Below, piece after piece: positions 17,282-27,456 of a stretch of 64,000 bases of DNA (its first letter is position 1; each line of letters starts with the position of its first letter). Location of the stretch: contig NZ_AXXR01000003.1 in the NCBI RefSeq assembly GCF_000483125.1, positions 281,316 through 345,315 on the forward strand, in the 5' to 3' direction. Made by a program: the position numbers and the translations under genes. This stretch comes from Atopobium fossor DSM 15642. GTDB taxonomy: Bacteria; Actinomycetota; Coriobacteriia; Coriobacteriales; Atopobiaceae. The notes beneath the pieces are model-generated. The model was not told where the DNA came from. It did not search any database and worked only from the letters and a program-made list of their open reading frames with translations.

Positions 17282-18175
17282 ATGACCAACGTGTTAGAGC
17301 CCAATAATATAACTAGCACCGCTCTTGTCATTGAGGGTGGTGGCATGCGTGGTGCATACACCTCGGGTTTGTTAAGTGTACTGCTTGAAGAGCACATATA
17401 CTTTTCGTACGTATGCGGTCTCTCTGCAGGTGCATCGTGTGCGGTTAACTATGTAGCACGTGATTTAGAGCGGATGCGTCGAGGTTTTGTGGATGTAGCG
17501 GACGATCCGCGTGCAGGCGGTCCCAAATCTTTACTTACTGGACGAGGTTATTTTGATAGTGAATACCTATATAATGCCGCTAACTTACAAGCTACCATAC
17601 CTTTGGACTGGGAAACCTTTAAGGCAAACCCCGCTATTCTGCGTATCCAAAGCTTTGAACGAGACACCGGCCGTACCGTAGTATGGGGTCGCAAGCACAT
17701 GCAAACACTGCAAGATACTCTTGATGTAGTACGCGCAAGCTCCACCATGCCTGGGCTCATGAACCCTCTAGAGATTGATGGTCAGGTAATGTATGACGGT
17801 GGACTAGGTGTTGGAGCAGGTATTCCACTGCACATAGCGCAAGACGATGGCCAAACGCGCTTTTTTGTTGTAGCTTCTCGTCCTGAAGGCTATGTAAAGC
17901 CTGCTATGCAAGGTATGCAGCACTCTGCCGTAGGTCACATGTTTGGTAACTATCCTTTCTTGCGCGATGCCATTTTGACACGTGCACAACGCTACAATGC
18001 TGCTATGGAACACTTAGCAAAATTGGAACAAGAAGGTCGTGCTTTTGTGGTTCGACCTCTTAATATGCGAATTTCGAATACTACCCTTAATAGAGAAGAG
18101 TTGGCCGAGGCTTTTGAGCTTGGCCGTGAGCAGGGTGTTATGCAATTGGACGCCTGGAAGGAATTTTTATTGTGA
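17282..18175 (+). CDS. Patatin-like phospholipase
   Basis: A 297-residue patatin-family acyl hydrolase. The oxyanion loop is EGGGMRGAYTSG, the nucleophile Ser lies in CGLSAGAS (GxSxG), and the catalytic Asp is in YDGGLGVG. There is no signal peptide or membrane segment, so a cytoplasmic or membrane-peripheral lipase/esterase is expected. Bacterial proteins of this length are often annotated RssA-like; substrate unknown. ATG 17282 is preferred over 17276 because GAAGG then has proper spacing. It overlaps the exonuclease gene by 4 nt and the two are translationally coupled. Confidence 0.88.
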   Translation: MTNVLEPNNITSTALVIEGGGMRGAYTSGLLSVLLEEHIYFSYVCGLSAGASCAVNYVARDLERMRRGFVDVADDPRAGGPKSLLTGRGYFDSEYLYNAANLQATIPLDWETFKANPAILRIQSFERDTGRTVVWGRKHMQTLQDTLDVVRASSTMPGLMNPLEIDGQVMYDGGLGVGAGIPLHIAQDDGQTRFFVVASRPEGYVKPAMQGMQHSAVGHMFGNYPFLRDAILTRAQRYNAAMEHLAKLEQEGRAFVVRPLNMRISNTTLNREELAEAFELGREQGVMQLDAWKEFLL

Positions 18176-18987
18176 GTACCTCCACCCCCAGCACAAGCCT
18201 TACCAACACAACGGATAGCCGCGAGTGGCGCTTTGTATCTTGGAACGTGAACGGCCTGCGTGCCGTTATGAAAAAAGACCCTGCTTTTGATGCAATTTTA
18301 GGCTCAATGAATGCAGACGTGTTTGCCATTCAGGAAACCAAGCTACAGGAAGGCCAGATTGATCTTGAACTACCTGGCTACACACAAACATGGAACTATG
18401 CCCAACGTAAGGGTTATTCTGGTACCGCAGTATTTTCCAAGGAAGCACCTTTGCAGGTTATCCGCACCATTGGAGCTAAACAGGCAGACGATGAAGGACG
18501 CGTTTGTGCACTGGAATTTGACAAGTTTTGGTTTGTAGATGTGTACACGCCTAATTCTCAAAATGAACTCAAGCGCTTAGACGTTCGCCTAGCTTGGGAT
18601 GAAGCGTATCGCAATTTCCTTGCTCAACTAGCTCAAGATAAGCCTGTAGTAACCTGTGGCGATTACAATGTTGCTCACCAGGAAATTGACCTTAAGAACC
18701 CTGCTACCAACCATATGAATCCCGGTTTTTCTGATGAGGAACGCGAGAGCTTTACTAAGCTTTTGGATGCTGGTTTTGTGGACAGCTTCCGTCATTGTCA
18801 TCCGGATGCCATTGATGCATACAGCTGGTGGAGCTACCGCATGCGCGCGCGTGAACGCAATGTTGGCTGGCGTATTGACTACTTCTTGGTTTCTGGGTCT
18901 CTTACTCCAAATATTACCAGCGCTTCAATCCTGCCTGAGGTATTTGGCAGTGATCACTGTCCTGTTGAACTTACGCTTGATTTATAA
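18172..18987 (+). CDS. xth: Exonuclease III / AP endonuclease
   Basis: Base-excision-repair AP endonuclease and 3'-5' exonuclease of the EEP superfamily. Visible motifs: FVSWNVNGLRAV, QETKLQ (metal-binding Glu), the GDYNVAH loop, RIDYFLVS and the catalytic GSDHCPV at the C-terminus. 271 residues. It starts with GTG overlapping the TGA of the upstream patatin gene (GTGA), so translation is coupled. About 20 non-conserved residues precede the domain. Its 3' end overlaps the convergent PHP gene by 6 nt. Confidence 0.93.
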   Translation: MSTSTPSTSLTNTTDSREWRFVSWNVNGLRAVMKKDPAFDAILGSMNADVFAIQETKLQEGQIDLELPGYTQTWNYAQRKGYSGTAVFSKEAPLQVIRTIGAKQADDEGRVCALEFDKFWFVDVYTPNSQNELKRLDVRLAWDEAYRNFLAQLAQDKPVVTCGDYNVAHQEIDLKNPATNHMNPGFSDEERESFTKLLDAGFVDSFRHCHPDAIDAYSWWSYRMRARERNVGWRIDYFLVSGSLTPNITSASILPEVFGSDHCPVELTLDL

Positions 18988-19797
18988 AGGCTGCGTAGCG
19001 TGTGGCATAACACCGCTTTGCTCAAGCGAAGTTAAAAATGCTTGAGCAGAGCGTGTTGCCACGAGTTCTTCTGGGAAGTGAATTGCTTTAAGCATGGTAT
19101 GAACAGTATCAAACCCACCAATTGCTGTACAAATATGAGCGTCACTAGAAACCACTATCTGCGTACCAATTTCTGCTGCACGCTGAGCAATATGCTGGCA
19201 CGATTCGCTAAATTGCTGCTGGTCAGATAGGGTATGCTCGTTAATTTCTATAAGCTTGCCCAAATCTTTAGCACAGAAAAGTACTTCGTCCACATCAAAA
19301 GGAACGTTTGCTCGTCCTAGATGACCAAGTACCTGTACCTTAGGGTCATGCAACGCGTTAATATACATCTGCGTGGTTTGCGCCAGTGTTGCGCCGCGTG
19401 CAAAGCTACGGTTATGAATACTTGCAACCACATAATCTAACTCGTCAAACACGAGGTCTTTAAGCGTTTGCGCTCCATCATACGAAGCGCCCGTAATGCC
19501 CGAATCCAAAGCAATATTGTGACCAAATAGGTTCCCATCCAAATCCACAATGTCTGCCTCTGCACCGCGCAGAAGTACAACACCTTTCCATGTGCGTGGC
19601 CATGCACGCATGTTAAGAAAATATTGGAAGTCCTTTACGTCGTACGGCTCACCATACAACATGGAACTAAAATGATCTGCGCTACCCAGCAATTCCAGAC
19701 CTTTATCGGCAGCCTCAGTAATGTTTTCTGCAATTGTGGAATACGCATGCCGTGAATACAAGGTATGCGTATGCACATCACAACAGCTATAGTTCAT
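18982..19797 (-). CDS. PHP-domain phosphoesterase (YcdX-like)
   Basis: A 271-residue PHP-fold metal-dependent phosphatase. The N-terminal CDVHTHTLYSRHAYST provides the first His metal ligands, GSADHF the next, a Glu (RGAEADI), DYVVASIHNR and the C-terminal VVSSDAH complete the site. It most resembles the YcdX group of single-domain PHP phosphatases rather than polymerase-associated PHP domains. Substrate unknown. It overlaps the end of the aminotransferase by 11 nt and is the last gene of the tilS-hpt-ftsH run. Confidence 0.85.
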   Translation of the reverse strand: MNYSCCDVHTHTLYSRHAYSTIAENITEAADKGLELLGSADHFSSMLYGEPYDVKDFQYFLNMRAWPRTWKGVVLLRGAEADIVDLDGNLFGHNIALDSGITGASYDGAQTLKDLVFDELDYVVASIHNRSFARGATLAQTTQMYINALHDPKVQVLGHLGRANVPFDVDEVLFCAKDLGKLIEINEHTLSDQQQFSESCQHIAQRAAEIGTQIVVSSDAHICTAIGGFDTVHTMLKAIHFPEELVATRSAQAFLTSLEQSGVMPHATQPL

Positions 19798-20980
19798 TTT
19801 GGTACTCCTTCATTACTGCAGCCCAAGCGTCCATAGAATTGATAATGGTTTGATATGGAACACAATATCCTAAGCGCACCCATCCCGTACAACCAAAACT
19901 GTTTGAGGGAACCGGCAACAGTTCATGTGTACGGCAGCGCTCATAAAACGCCCGTGCATCTGGCTCTAAAGCCTTAAGCCACAGGTAAAATGCACCTTGA
20001 GGCTCCACAAAGGTATAACCAAGCTTGTGCAACCCTTCTGTTAACGCTCGACGGTTGCGATCGTACGCCTCTACGTTGGATGGCTCATCCACGCAATCCG
20101 CAATAACACGCTGAAACAATGCTGGTGCACACACAAAGCCCAGCGAGCGACCAGAACCTGCCACAGTAGGAATGAGTTGAGCATTGTTGGGATTGGTGGG
20201 TGGAACTAAAATCCAACCCACACGCTCACCTGGCAAGGATAAAGACTTGGAATACGAATAACACACTACCGTGTTGGCGTATATGTCCGGTACCCAAGGA
20301 ACTTGTAGACCGTATGTAATCTCACGATAGGGTTCATCTGCCAAAAGCAAAATATCCGTACCAAAGTGCTGGGAACACTCACGTAGCACACAGGCTGCCT
20401 CTGCAAGATTTTGTGCAGAGTAGATAGTACCTACAGGGTTGTTGGGTGAGTTAATGATAACTGCCTTGGTGCGCTGGGTAAGAGCAGCACGCAAGGCAGT
20501 AACATCAATTTGAAAATCATCTGCGCGAGAGGGTACCTCTACGCAGGTAGCACCCGCATGTTCAATCCACACGCGATACTCAGGAAAATAAGGTGTGATT
20601 ACTACAACCTCATCTCCCGGGTTACTAATGGCGTGCAACGTAATGGAGATTGATGCTGCAGCACCACAGGTAAGATACAAATCTTGTGGGCGAGCTGCCT
20701 GCGCCCCAAAACGATGACACAAAGAGGAAGCCACAACTTCTTTTACCTCAGGCAAGCCTGCTGCGGGCGTATAGCCATGCACCTGCACTGACGGAAGTGA
20801 AATAGTTTTTTGAATGGACGCGCCAACGGCAGCTGGAGCAGGAACGGAAGGATTTCCAATCGAGAAATCAAAGACCTTATCGGCACCAAGTTCTGCGCGT
20901 CGCTTTGCTGCATATGCTGCAATTTCACGAATAGAAGACTTTGCGGCGCCTAGGTCATACGACTTCTGATTAATCCTCAT
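19787..20980 (-). CDS. PLP-dependent aminotransferase, class I/II
   Basis: A fold-type I aminotransferase of about 397 residues. The substrate-binding [12 protein letters not shown], the Asp contacting the PLP pyridine (LLADEPYRE), the Schiff-base Lys in [17 protein letters not shown] and an Arg near the C-terminus are visible. Closest in layout to aspartate/branched-chain-type aminotransferases; the amino donor cannot be told from sequence. Its 5' end overlaps the ftsH stop codon, so it is coupled to ftsH. Two start codons are possible (20980 and 20992), neither with a good Shine-Dalgarno. Confidence 0.88.
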   Translation of the reverse strand: MRINQKSYDLGAAKSSIREIAAYAAKRRAELGADKVFDFSIGNPSVPAPAAVGASIQKTISLPSVQVHGYTPAAGLPEVKEVVASSLCHRFGAQAARPQDLYLTCGAAASISITLHAISNPGDEVVVITPYFPEYRVWIEHAGATCVEVPSRADDFQIDVTALRAALTQRTKAVIINSPNNPVGTIYSAQNLAEAACVLRECSQHFGTDILLLADEPYREITYGLQVPWVPDIYANTVVCYSYSKSLSLPGERVGWILVPPTNPNNAQLIPTVAGSGRSLGFVCAPALFQRVIADCVDEPSNVEAYDRNRRALTEGLHKLGYTFVEPQGAFYLWLKALEPDARAFYERCRTHELLPVPSNSFGCTGWVRLGYCVPYQTIINSMDAWAAVMKEYQNEL

Positions 20981-22991
20981 CTTGTGGAGCATCCCCCGCC
21001 TGCTGTGTTTGCTGCATCTGTTGTGTTTGGTCAGCCTGAGCTGTCTGGTCTGCTTGACTTGTTTGGTGAGCCTCCGCCACTTGATACTCTTCCCATGTGT
21101 TATTAAGAAGAGCCATCATGGCGTCACCCTCTACGGTCTCTCGCTCAAGCAGTGCCTGCGCCATGGTATCCATTTGCTCACGACGATTACTCAAAATCTG
21201 AGTTGCACGCTCATGGGCTTCTCGCATGATGCGCTCTACTTCATCATCAATGCGCTTGGCCGTCTCGGACGAATAGTCCTGCTTGTCCGCATAATCACGA
21301 CCCAAGAATACCTGATGCTGAGCTTCCCCAAACACGCGCGTACCCAAAGCATCGCTCATGCCATAGCGAGTAACCATATTGCGTGCAAGCTTGGTTGCAC
21401 GCTCAAGATCGTTACTGGCACCCGTAGTAATATCACCGCAGAAGAGTTCCTCTGCCGTACGGCCACCAAGCAACACTACGATTTCATCGAGCATCTCACT
21501 ACGAGACTGCAAGAAGCGATCTTCATCAGGAAGCTGTAGCGTATAGCCTAAAGCTTGGCCACGACTAATGATTGAAATCTTGTGTACAGGGTCAGAATTG
21601 TCCAACAAATGGCCAATCAAAGCATGACCACTTTCGTGGTACGCAATGGTCTTACGCTCCTTTTGCGTAATAACACGACTCTTACGCTCGGGGCCAGCAA
21701 TGATACGCTCCATTGCCTCTTCGACCTCTGACTGACTAATGGCCTTCTTATTGCGGCGAGCCGCCAACAAAGCAGATTCATTCATGAGGTTGGATAAATC
21801 CGCACCCGTAAAGCCAGGTGTTAACTTAGCCATATTAGCAAAGTCAATGCTACCCTCCAGAGGCTTGCCTTCGGAGTGCACCTTTAAGATTTTCTCGCGA
21901 CCACGAACGTCAGGACGGTCAACCGTTACCTGGCGATCAAAACGACCAGGGCGCAACAAAGCAGGATCAAGAATGTCAGGGCGGTTGGTAGCTGCTACTA
22001 AGATAACAGCTTCGTTTTGCTCGAAGCCATCCATTTCTACCAGCAACTGATTAAGTGTTTGTTCGCGCTCGTCATGACCGCCGCCCAAACCAGCACCACG
22101 CTGGCGACCAACTGCATCAATCTCGTCAATAAAGATGATGCACGGAGCAGCTTCTTTGGCTTCCTTAAATAGATCTCGCACGCGACTTGCACCAACACCT
22201 ACGTACATCTCTACAAAGTCAGAGCCCGAAATAGAGAAAAACGGCACACCAGCCTCACCAGCAACAGCCTTAGCCAACAGCGTTTTACCCGTTCCTGGAG
22301 GGCCAACCAACAGCACGCCACGAGGAATACGGGCACCCATAGACAAGAAGCGCTTAGGCTCAGCGAGAAAATCGCGAATCTCCTTGAGTTCCTCTACCGC
22401 CTCATCAATACCAGCGACATCTTTAAACTTAACCTTAGGACGGGTCTTCTCGGTAATGCGAGCTTTTGCCTTGCCAAATTGCATAGCTTGGCTGTTTTGC
22501 GCCATCATTTGATTAAGGAAATACAGCACAGCCCCCACCATAAGCACGGTTGGAATGAGCTGCAACAAAATGTCACCCAAAGCATTTGGTTTAGACGTAT
22601 CCACTACGTACTTAACCTTGGGGTGCTTTGCCATTTGCTCTGCTAAGGAATCTGCACCAACATACGTACTGGTAAAATCGCTCAAAGCTTCGGTTTTGCC
22701 CCTAGCGTTAGCGTCCTTCCAGTACTTGCCCTTAACAAAGCCATCTGCATCACGGTAGGTAACTTCAGACACGCGGTCTTCTTTGATAGCCGTAATGACC
22801 TCGCTGGTAGCAAGCTTGTCTGCCTGCTTTTGGAATGGCAAGCCATTTTGCAACGCAAAAACTAAATATGCAATAAAAGCAATGCCAATAAGTACATACG
22901 CAATGGGAATGCGAATCTGTCGATCCCCGTTAAAGGGATCGCGCGGATTGCGAGGTTCACGTGGCGTTCCCTTATCATCCTTCAAACTCAC
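20970..22991 (-). CDS. ftsH: ATP-dependent zinc metalloprotease FtsH
   Basis: Membrane-bound AAA+ protease that degrades misfolded and regulatory proteins. Two transmembrane segments flank an extracytoplasmic domain (about residues 28-50 and 150-172). The AAA domain has [19 protein letters not shown] and the SRH Arg finger, and the protease domain carries HESGH. Length (673) is normal apart from a C-terminal tail of about 35 residues that is extremely Gln/Ala/Asp/Thr-rich. The order tilS-hpt-ftsH matches many Gram-positive genomes. Confidence 0.97.
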   Translation of the reverse strand: MSLKDDKGTPREPRNPRDPFNGDRQIRIPIAYVLIGIAFIAYLVFALQNGLPFQKQADKLATSEVITAIKEDRVSEVTYRDADGFVKGKYWKDANARGKTEALSDFTSTYVGADSLAEQMAKHPKVKYVVDTSKPNALGDILLQLIPTVLMVGAVLYFLNQMMAQNSQAMQFGKAKARITEKTRPKVKFKDVAGIDEAVEELKEIRDFLAEPKRFLSMGARIPRGVLLVGPPGTGKTLLAKAVAGEAGVPFFSISGSDFVEMYVGVGASRVRDLFKEAKEAAPCIIFIDEIDAVGRQRGAGLGGGHDEREQTLNQLLVEMDGFEQNEAVILVAATNRPDILDPALLRPGRFDRQVTVDRPDVRGREKILKVHSEGKPLEGSIDFANMAKLTPGFTGADLSNLMNESALLAARRNKKAISQSEVEEAMERIIAGPERKSRVITQKERKTIAYHESGHALIGHLLDNSDPVHKISIISRGQALGYTLQLPDEDRFLQSRSEMLDEIVVLLGGRTAEELFCGDITTGASNDLERATKLARNMVTRYGMSDALGTRVFGEAQHQVFLGRDYADKQDYSSETAKRIDDEVERIMREAHERATQILSNRREQMDTMAQALLERETVEGDAMMALLNNTWEEYQVAEAHQTSQADQTAQADQTQQMQQTQQAGDAPQDED

Positions 22992-23011
22992 GAATAAAAC
23001 TCCTCTATGCC

Positions 23012-23560
23012 TTAGCTATATACCTCAGGCTTAAGTACGCCAATATAAGGTAAATTACGATAGTGCTCAGCGTAATCCAAACCATAACCAACAACAAATG
23101 CATCAGGTACATGCGCGCCTACGTAGCGTGGTGTAACCGCAGGCTTTTTGCCCTCAATATCCTTTACGAGAAACGCAGCAATCTCGATAGATTTAGGATG
23201 ACGAGCACCCAGAGCCTTAATCAGGTACGAAAGCGTAAGACCAGAGTCCAAAATGTCCTCTGCAATAATAACGTCACGTCCCTCAATCTTGGTATCAAGG
23301 TCCTTAATGATGCGCACAACACCAGAGCTCTTTACGCCATCCCCATAGCTCGAAACAGCCATAAAGTCTACTTCACAGTCTGTTTTAATGGCGCGCATAA
23401 GGTCTGCGGTAAAGATAAATGCACCGCGTAATACAGCAATAACCAAGGGATTTTTGCCTTCGTAATCGGTAGAAATTTGATCACCAATACACGAAACAAT
23501 TTTTTTAATATCGTCTTCACTTAGAAGAACATCCTTAATATCGGGATGAAATTGCTCCAT
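23012..23560 (-). CDS. hpt: Hypoxanthine phosphoribosyltransferase
   Basis: Purine-salvage enzyme converting hypoxanthine or guanine plus PRPP to IMP or GMP. The PRPP loop [17 protein letters not shown] is typical, as are the VLRGAFIF start block, the flexible-loop SSYGDG and the C-terminal [14 protein letters not shown] [17 protein letters not shown]. 182 residues from ATG 23560, preceded by AAGGTAAGG. It sits between tilS and ftsH, a conserved neighbourhood. Confidence 0.96.
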   Translation of the reverse strand: MEQFHPDIKDVLLSEDDIKKIVSCIGDQISTDYEGKNPLVIAVLRGAFIFTADLMRAIKTDCEVDFMAVSSYGDGVKSSGVVRIIKDLDTKIEGRDVIIAEDILDSGLTLSYLIKALGARHPKSIEIAAFLVKDIEGKKPAVTPRYVGAHVPDAFVVGYGLDYAEHYRNLPYIGVLKPEVYS

Positions 23561-23613
23561 GACCTTACCTTTCTTAACGCTACGCCGCAGGTGTTGTATA
23601 GCCTTGTGTACAA

Positions 23614-25113
23614 CTAGTCCGTATGAATCTTTAATTCTAACAGCACTTTTGTCTTGTCTGTGCAACGGAAACGCTCGTCTGCACGAACGCCCGCAACCCA
23701 CACAATTGGACCTGCTGGCTTGGTACGAACTACCACAATATCATTACGCTCAGACACGGGAATTTTTGCTTCGCCAAGTAAATCAGAGAGCTTTTTAGAC
23801 TGTCCGTGCATACCCAACGGGCAAAGCACATCTCCCGGCTGAGGTGTATCAATCCACAGCTTTGCCCCCTCGCCAACAGCTCCAACAAGTTGAGCATCTA
23901 GTAGCACAGAAGTGTTTTGCCACTCTTTACCATGTGCTCGGGCAATCTGTTGAGGATCGTCTGCGGGCTGTACAGAAATTAAACGTGCTGCTACGCGGGT
24001 TTTCTCGTCAAGCTGTACCGTATTGGGGATAGCCAACCACTGTGGCGCTCGCAGGTGTTGAGCGGTATGCGTACGCAAAAACAACATGCCAAATTCCACA
24101 CGGCAATCCATATCCATAGGCAAATTTATTGAACCTGCGCCCTGCGCCACAATACTCAACACGCGGTTGATATGCTGAGCTTCTATACGGCATTCAGGCT
24201 CCAGATTGTACACAGCCATGCGCACCACACGCCGAGCAATTGCCACATCCATAGCTGCCAGTTTTGCCGCGTTAAGAGCAATCAAGCCCTCTTGGCTACG
24301 TGATTGTACGGCACGCAAAGCCTGAGCAGAAACTTGGGATAGATAAATATCCTCATCTGAAAGAATTTCGCAGGTAGTTCCTATACTTTGCACCACATTG
24401 GGATTACGCCGTTTAAGTTGAGGCATAATCTCATGTCTAATAAATGCTCGTTGATAATGCGTATCCGAGTTAGTAGCATCTTCTCGCCAGGTCATACCAC
24501 GCAACTCTAATAGATTACAAAGATCTTCGTGCGTGTAATCCAACAAAGGGCGCACAATGCGGTTACGCCGACGCGGAATGGAAGTAAGACCTGCAGTTCC
24601 TGTGCCCTTAAGAGCGTTGGCAAAAAAAGTTTCTGCACGATCATTGGCGGTATGGGCTGTAAGAATGCGTGCAGCAGAACGAGACGTACCCAGTTGGTTG
24701 GAAAGTTCATTAGCAAGTTTATGAGCTGCAGCATAACGTACTTCTCGGCCAGCATTTTCCACGTTGCCACCAAAGCGTGCTGCAAGGTCTGCCACCTTGA
24801 CCTGTATAACCTCACATGGAATGCCAAACCGCAGGCATAACTGCTGAACAAAAATCTCATCCTTTTGAGCATCTTTACCACGTAAACCATGATTTACATG
24901 CAAGACGTGCAAACGCTCTTTTGCAATACGCGCTAGGCCGCGGCCATCTGCAATGTCCAGTGTAGACGTAGCTGCCAACACCAAAAGCGCTGTTGAATCT
25001 GCTCCACCTGACACCATAAGAACCACGGGCGCATGACCTTCATCTACACCGCAATCCGATGGGTGAGCAAACGTACGAGTGTTTTGAGCATACCGGCGAG
25101 CAACGCTTGTCAT
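23614..25113 (-). CDS. tilS: tRNA(Ile)-lysidine synthase
   Basis: Modifies the wobble C34 of tRNA-Ile(CAU) to lysidine so that it reads AUA. The PP-loop is VSGGADSTALLVL, followed by HVNHGLRG and LTAHTANDRAETFF. A C-terminal TilS domain (LSDLLGEAKIPVSERN, ending VAGVRADERFR) is present. 499 residues from ATG 25113, which has AAGGAG at 6 nt; an ATG 21 nt upstream lacks one. First gene of the tilS-hpt-ftsH operon and divergent from the MBL-fold gene. Confidence 0.94.
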   Translation of the reverse strand: MTSVARRYAQNTRTFAHPSDCGVDEGHAPVVLMVSGGADSTALLVLAATSTLDIADGRGLARIAKERLHVLHVNHGLRGKDAQKDEIFVQQLCLRFGIPCEVIQVKVADLAARFGGNVENAGREVRYAAAHKLANELSNQLGTSRSAARILTAHTANDRAETFFANALKGTGTAGLTSIPRRRNRIVRPLLDYTHEDLCNLLELRGMTWREDATNSDTHYQRAFIRHEIMPQLKRRNPNVVQSIGTTCEILSDEDIYLSQVSAQALRAVQSRSQEGLIALNAAKLAAMDVAIARRVVRMAVYNLEPECRIEAQHINRVLSIVAQGAGSINLPMDMDCRVEFGMLFLRTHTAQHLRAPQWLAIPNTVQLDEKTRVAARLISVQPADDPQQIARAHGKEWQNTSVLLDAQLVGAVGEGAKLWIDTPQPGDVLCPLGMHGQSKKLSDLLGEAKIPVSERNDIVVVRTKPAGPIVWVAGVRADERFRCTDKTKVLLELKIHTD

Positions 25114-25241
25114 GAATCTCCTTGGCAGATGCAATGGTTTTTCTCTTCTTAAATCGTGATTGTACCGCCGTTTTGCAACTTTATACCGTATATGTCCAAG
25201 CCTGCTGCTAAGCTACAGGTGAATTGTTGAGAGAGGATTGT

Positions 25242-26072
25242 ATGACATCTGATGCTTCTGCCGCTGTAAATTCGCAGTTAAGACTCCATATTTTAGCAAG
25301 CGGTTCCAAAGGAAATGCCTGTGTGGTGCAATCCGCAAATACCAAAATTTTGATTGATTGTGGCATCTCATATCGCGAACTAACTCGCCGCGCTGCTGTA
25401 CTTAATGTGGATTTGTCTGATATTGCCGCCACCGTTGTAACCCATGAGCACTCTGACCACACCGCAGGTTTAAGCGTATGGTGCAAGCATTTTACTGGTC
25501 CGATGCTGGCAACCAAGGGCACCGCTGGCGCACGTAAGCATCTGGCAGTATTGCCGTTTAAAGCCATTGATCGTAATGCTGATTTTGAAATTGGAGATAT
25601 TCGTGTGAGGTGTTTTCCCACATCACATGATGTAGTAGATCCTATTGGCTTTAGATTTGAAGCGCATGGAGATGCCCTTGGCTACTGCACGGATTCCGGT
25701 GTGCTTACACAACCTGCTCTAGAGCTGCTGCACAACGTTCGTATTTTGGCACTGGAGGCTAATCATGACCCTCGGATGCTGGCACATAGCTCTTATCCAT
25801 TGTTTTTACAAGAGCGTATTGGTGGGGCGCAGGGTCACCTATCCAATGAACAAGCCTGCACTGCCCTAACCACCTTAGTTACCAAAAAGACCGAGTATGT
25901 GATAGCCATGCATTTGTCACAAGAAAACAATAGACCTGGATTAGCTGTTAAAACCCTCTCCCAAGCTGTGGGTGCAACTCCACAAAATGATATGGGTACA
26001 CGAGCTGCCACAGCTGATAAATTCCTGAGTATAGTTTGCGCAGCTCAGGATGCTCCTATGACCATAGAGTAA
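25242..26072 (+). CDS. MBL-fold metallo-hydrolase (YycJ/WalJ-like)
   Basis: A 276-residue metallo-beta-lactamase-fold protein. The start LRLHILASGSKGNACVV and the metal motif THEHSDHTAG are typical of the YycJ/WalJ group of single-domain hydrolases, with later metal ligands in TSHDVVDP, YCTDSG, EANHD and AMHLSQENN. Family members are linked to cell division and DNA repair but substrates are unsettled. Unlike in Firmicutes, no WalRK system is beside it. The start at 25242 is supported by GAGAGG upstream. Confidence 0.85.
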   Translation: MTSDASAAVNSQLRLHILASGSKGNACVVQSANTKILIDCGISYRELTRRAAVLNVDLSDIAATVVTHEHSDHTAGLSVWCKHFTGPMLATKGTAGARKHLAVLPFKAIDRNADFEIGDIRVRCFPTSHDVVDPIGFRFEAHGDALGYCTDSGVLTQPALELLHNVRILALEANHDPRMLAHSSYPLFLQERIGGAQGHLSNEQACTALTTLVTKKTEYVIAMHLSQENNRPGLAVKTLSQAVGATPQNDMGTRAATADKFLSIVCAAQDAPMTIE

Positions 26073-26180
26073 CCGATAGGTAACAACGCAAGTCGTACGA
26101 CACACTCGCATAGACAAACAGGTATGATATGAGTAGGCATTATGTCTTATTACTTATAGTGTGTATACCCAAGGAGTGCA

Positions 26181-26549
26181 ATGTCGCAGGATAATTCGGA
26201 TATGCGCAAAACAAGGTCTACCCGCTCTCATCGTACCGTTGATCCCGTAGATGACCTGGAAATGGATGACGCCTACGCACACAGTGCTCACGACTCAAAC
26301 TACACTACGCGTGGCAGCAACCCAATTTCTGGTCGCGCATACCGCAAATCTCGTAATGAGATGCCCCAGCTTCGCCATGACCTCCCCTATGGGCAGTACT
26401 TGTCTATTCCTAAAGGGCGTCGCGCAATTTTTTCGGCACGCGAGCGTCGCTCAAGGATTAATTCTGCTGTAGTTATGGTGCTTGTTATTGCAGGTCTTGC
26501 AGTACTTGTAGCGATTCTCTGGCATTTTATTGGTCGTGCAGGTGCGTAA
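26181..26549 (+). CDS. Hypothetical tail-anchored membrane protein
   Basis: A 122-residue protein not recognised from any family. The first 90 residues are hydrophilic, rich in Arg, Ser, Asp and His and probably disordered; residues about 95-116 form one hydrophobic transmembrane segment near the C-terminus. The basic patch just before it (RRAIFSARERRSR) suggests the N-terminal part stays in the cytoplasm. AAGGAG precedes the ATG by 5 nt, so it is very likely translated. It lies between the MBL gene and mscL. Confidence 0.7.
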   Translation: MSQDNSDMRKTRSTRSHRTVDPVDDLEMDDAYAHSAHDSNYTTRGSNPISGRAYRKSRNEMPQLRHDLPYGQYLSIPKGRRAIFSARERRSRINSAVVMVLVIAGLAVLVAILWHFIGRAGA

Positions 26550-26633
26550 GTTAACTTTCAGATAGCATCTAATCCTGCTTGCATCTACACACTTGCAATC
26601 AACATGGAACAACAACCAAGGAGAGGTTACCCC

Positions 26634-27110
26634 ATGAAGAAGTTCTTGAAGGAATTTGGCGAATTTATCAATCGTGGCAACATGATGGATATGGCCGTTG
26701 GTGTCATTATTGGTGGCGGTTTTACTGCAATTGTAACGGCACTTATCACCTATATTATTAATCCTCTGATTACTGCTGCAACTGGTGGTACGGGCAATGT
26801 TTCCGGTCTTGCTATTGCTATTCCTGGTAGTGAGCAGGCCATTGACTTTGGTGCTTTTATTGGTGCCGTTATTAACTTTTTGATTACCGCTTTTGTGGTA
26901 TTCATGCTGCTGCGTGCTATTAAATCTGCCCAAGAGGCTGCAAAGAAGTTTAAGAAGGAAGAGGATGTGGCTCCAGAAACTCCTGCTCGCACTTGCCCTT
27001 ACTGCAAGACCGAGATTGCACAGGACGCAACGCGCTGCCCTCATTGCACTTCCGTTTTGCCCAATGCTTCTTCTGACGAAGTTGCTCAGATGTCTGGCAC
27101 AAACGCTTAG
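26634..27110 (+). CDS. mscL: Large-conductance mechanosensitive channel with C-terminal zinc ribbon
   Basis: MscL releases solutes during hypo-osmotic shock. The N-terminal amphipathic helix (KKFLKEFGEFINRGN), TM1 with MDMAVGVIIGGGFTAIV, an unstructured periplasmic loop and TM2 (AVINFLITAFVVFML) are standard. After the usual cytoplasmic helix the protein continues with a zinc ribbon, CPYCKTEIAQDATRCPHC, and a short tail, giving 158 residues. Zinc-ribbon extensions are not part of E. coli MscL. The ATG at 26634 has AAGGAGAGG upstream. Confidence 0.94.
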   Translation: MKKFLKEFGEFINRGNMMDMAVGVIIGGGFTAIVTALITYIINPLITAATGGTGNVSGLAIAIPGSEQAIDFGAFIGAVINFLITAFVVFMLLRAIKSAQEAAKKFKKEEDVAPETPARTCPYCKTEIAQDATRCPHCTSVLPNASSDEVAQMSGTNA

Positions 27111-27133
27111 TTAGAATGCCTGATACAAGCAAG

Positions 27134-27169
27134 AAAAGCTGCTAACCATACTGGGTTGGCAGCTTTTTT
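27134..27169 (+). terminator. Rho-independent terminator of mscL
   Basis: Stem AAAGCTGC-AACC / GGTT-GCAGCTTT followed by a T-run, 25 nt after the stop codon. Confidence 0.92.
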
Positions 27170-27213
27170 GTAGCGTCTTTTATGGCGCTCATTTAGTTTA
27201 GCCGCAAAAAATT

Positions 27214-27453
27214 TTAGCTCCAAGGATCAGCTTGAAATAAAGGTTCACGCTTAGCAGGCCTATCCGACCATGGATCATAGCCATCATCGTCTTCATTTGC
27301 TGCGCGTGCAAAGCTACGGTCTACCCCATCTTTCTTTTTGACAGATAAAAACTTTTGCTTGGAGCCCAACTGAGAGCTAGCGTTTTGCGGTTCCGAAGAC
27401 TGAGTGGTTTGTGGGAAGGAAGCTGTATCCTCGACAGGCTTTTTGGTGCTCAT
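27214..27453 (-). CDS. Small disordered protein with two DPWS motifs
   Basis: A 79-residue hydrophilic protein of no recognised family, starting 3 nt after the stop of the PASTA protein, so the two are probably co-expressed. The first half is Ser/Gln-rich, the second acidic and ends with two copies of a DPWS motif (YDPWSDR and ADPWS at the very C-terminus), which looks like a short binding peptide. No membrane segment. It could be a partner of the upstream PASTA protein, but this rests on adjacency only. Confidence 0.55.
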   Translation of the reverse strand: MSTKKPVEDTASFPQTTQSSEPQNASSQLGSKQKFLSVKKKDGVDRSFARAANEDDDGYDPWSDRPAKREPLFQADPWS

Positions 27454-27456
27454 ACA

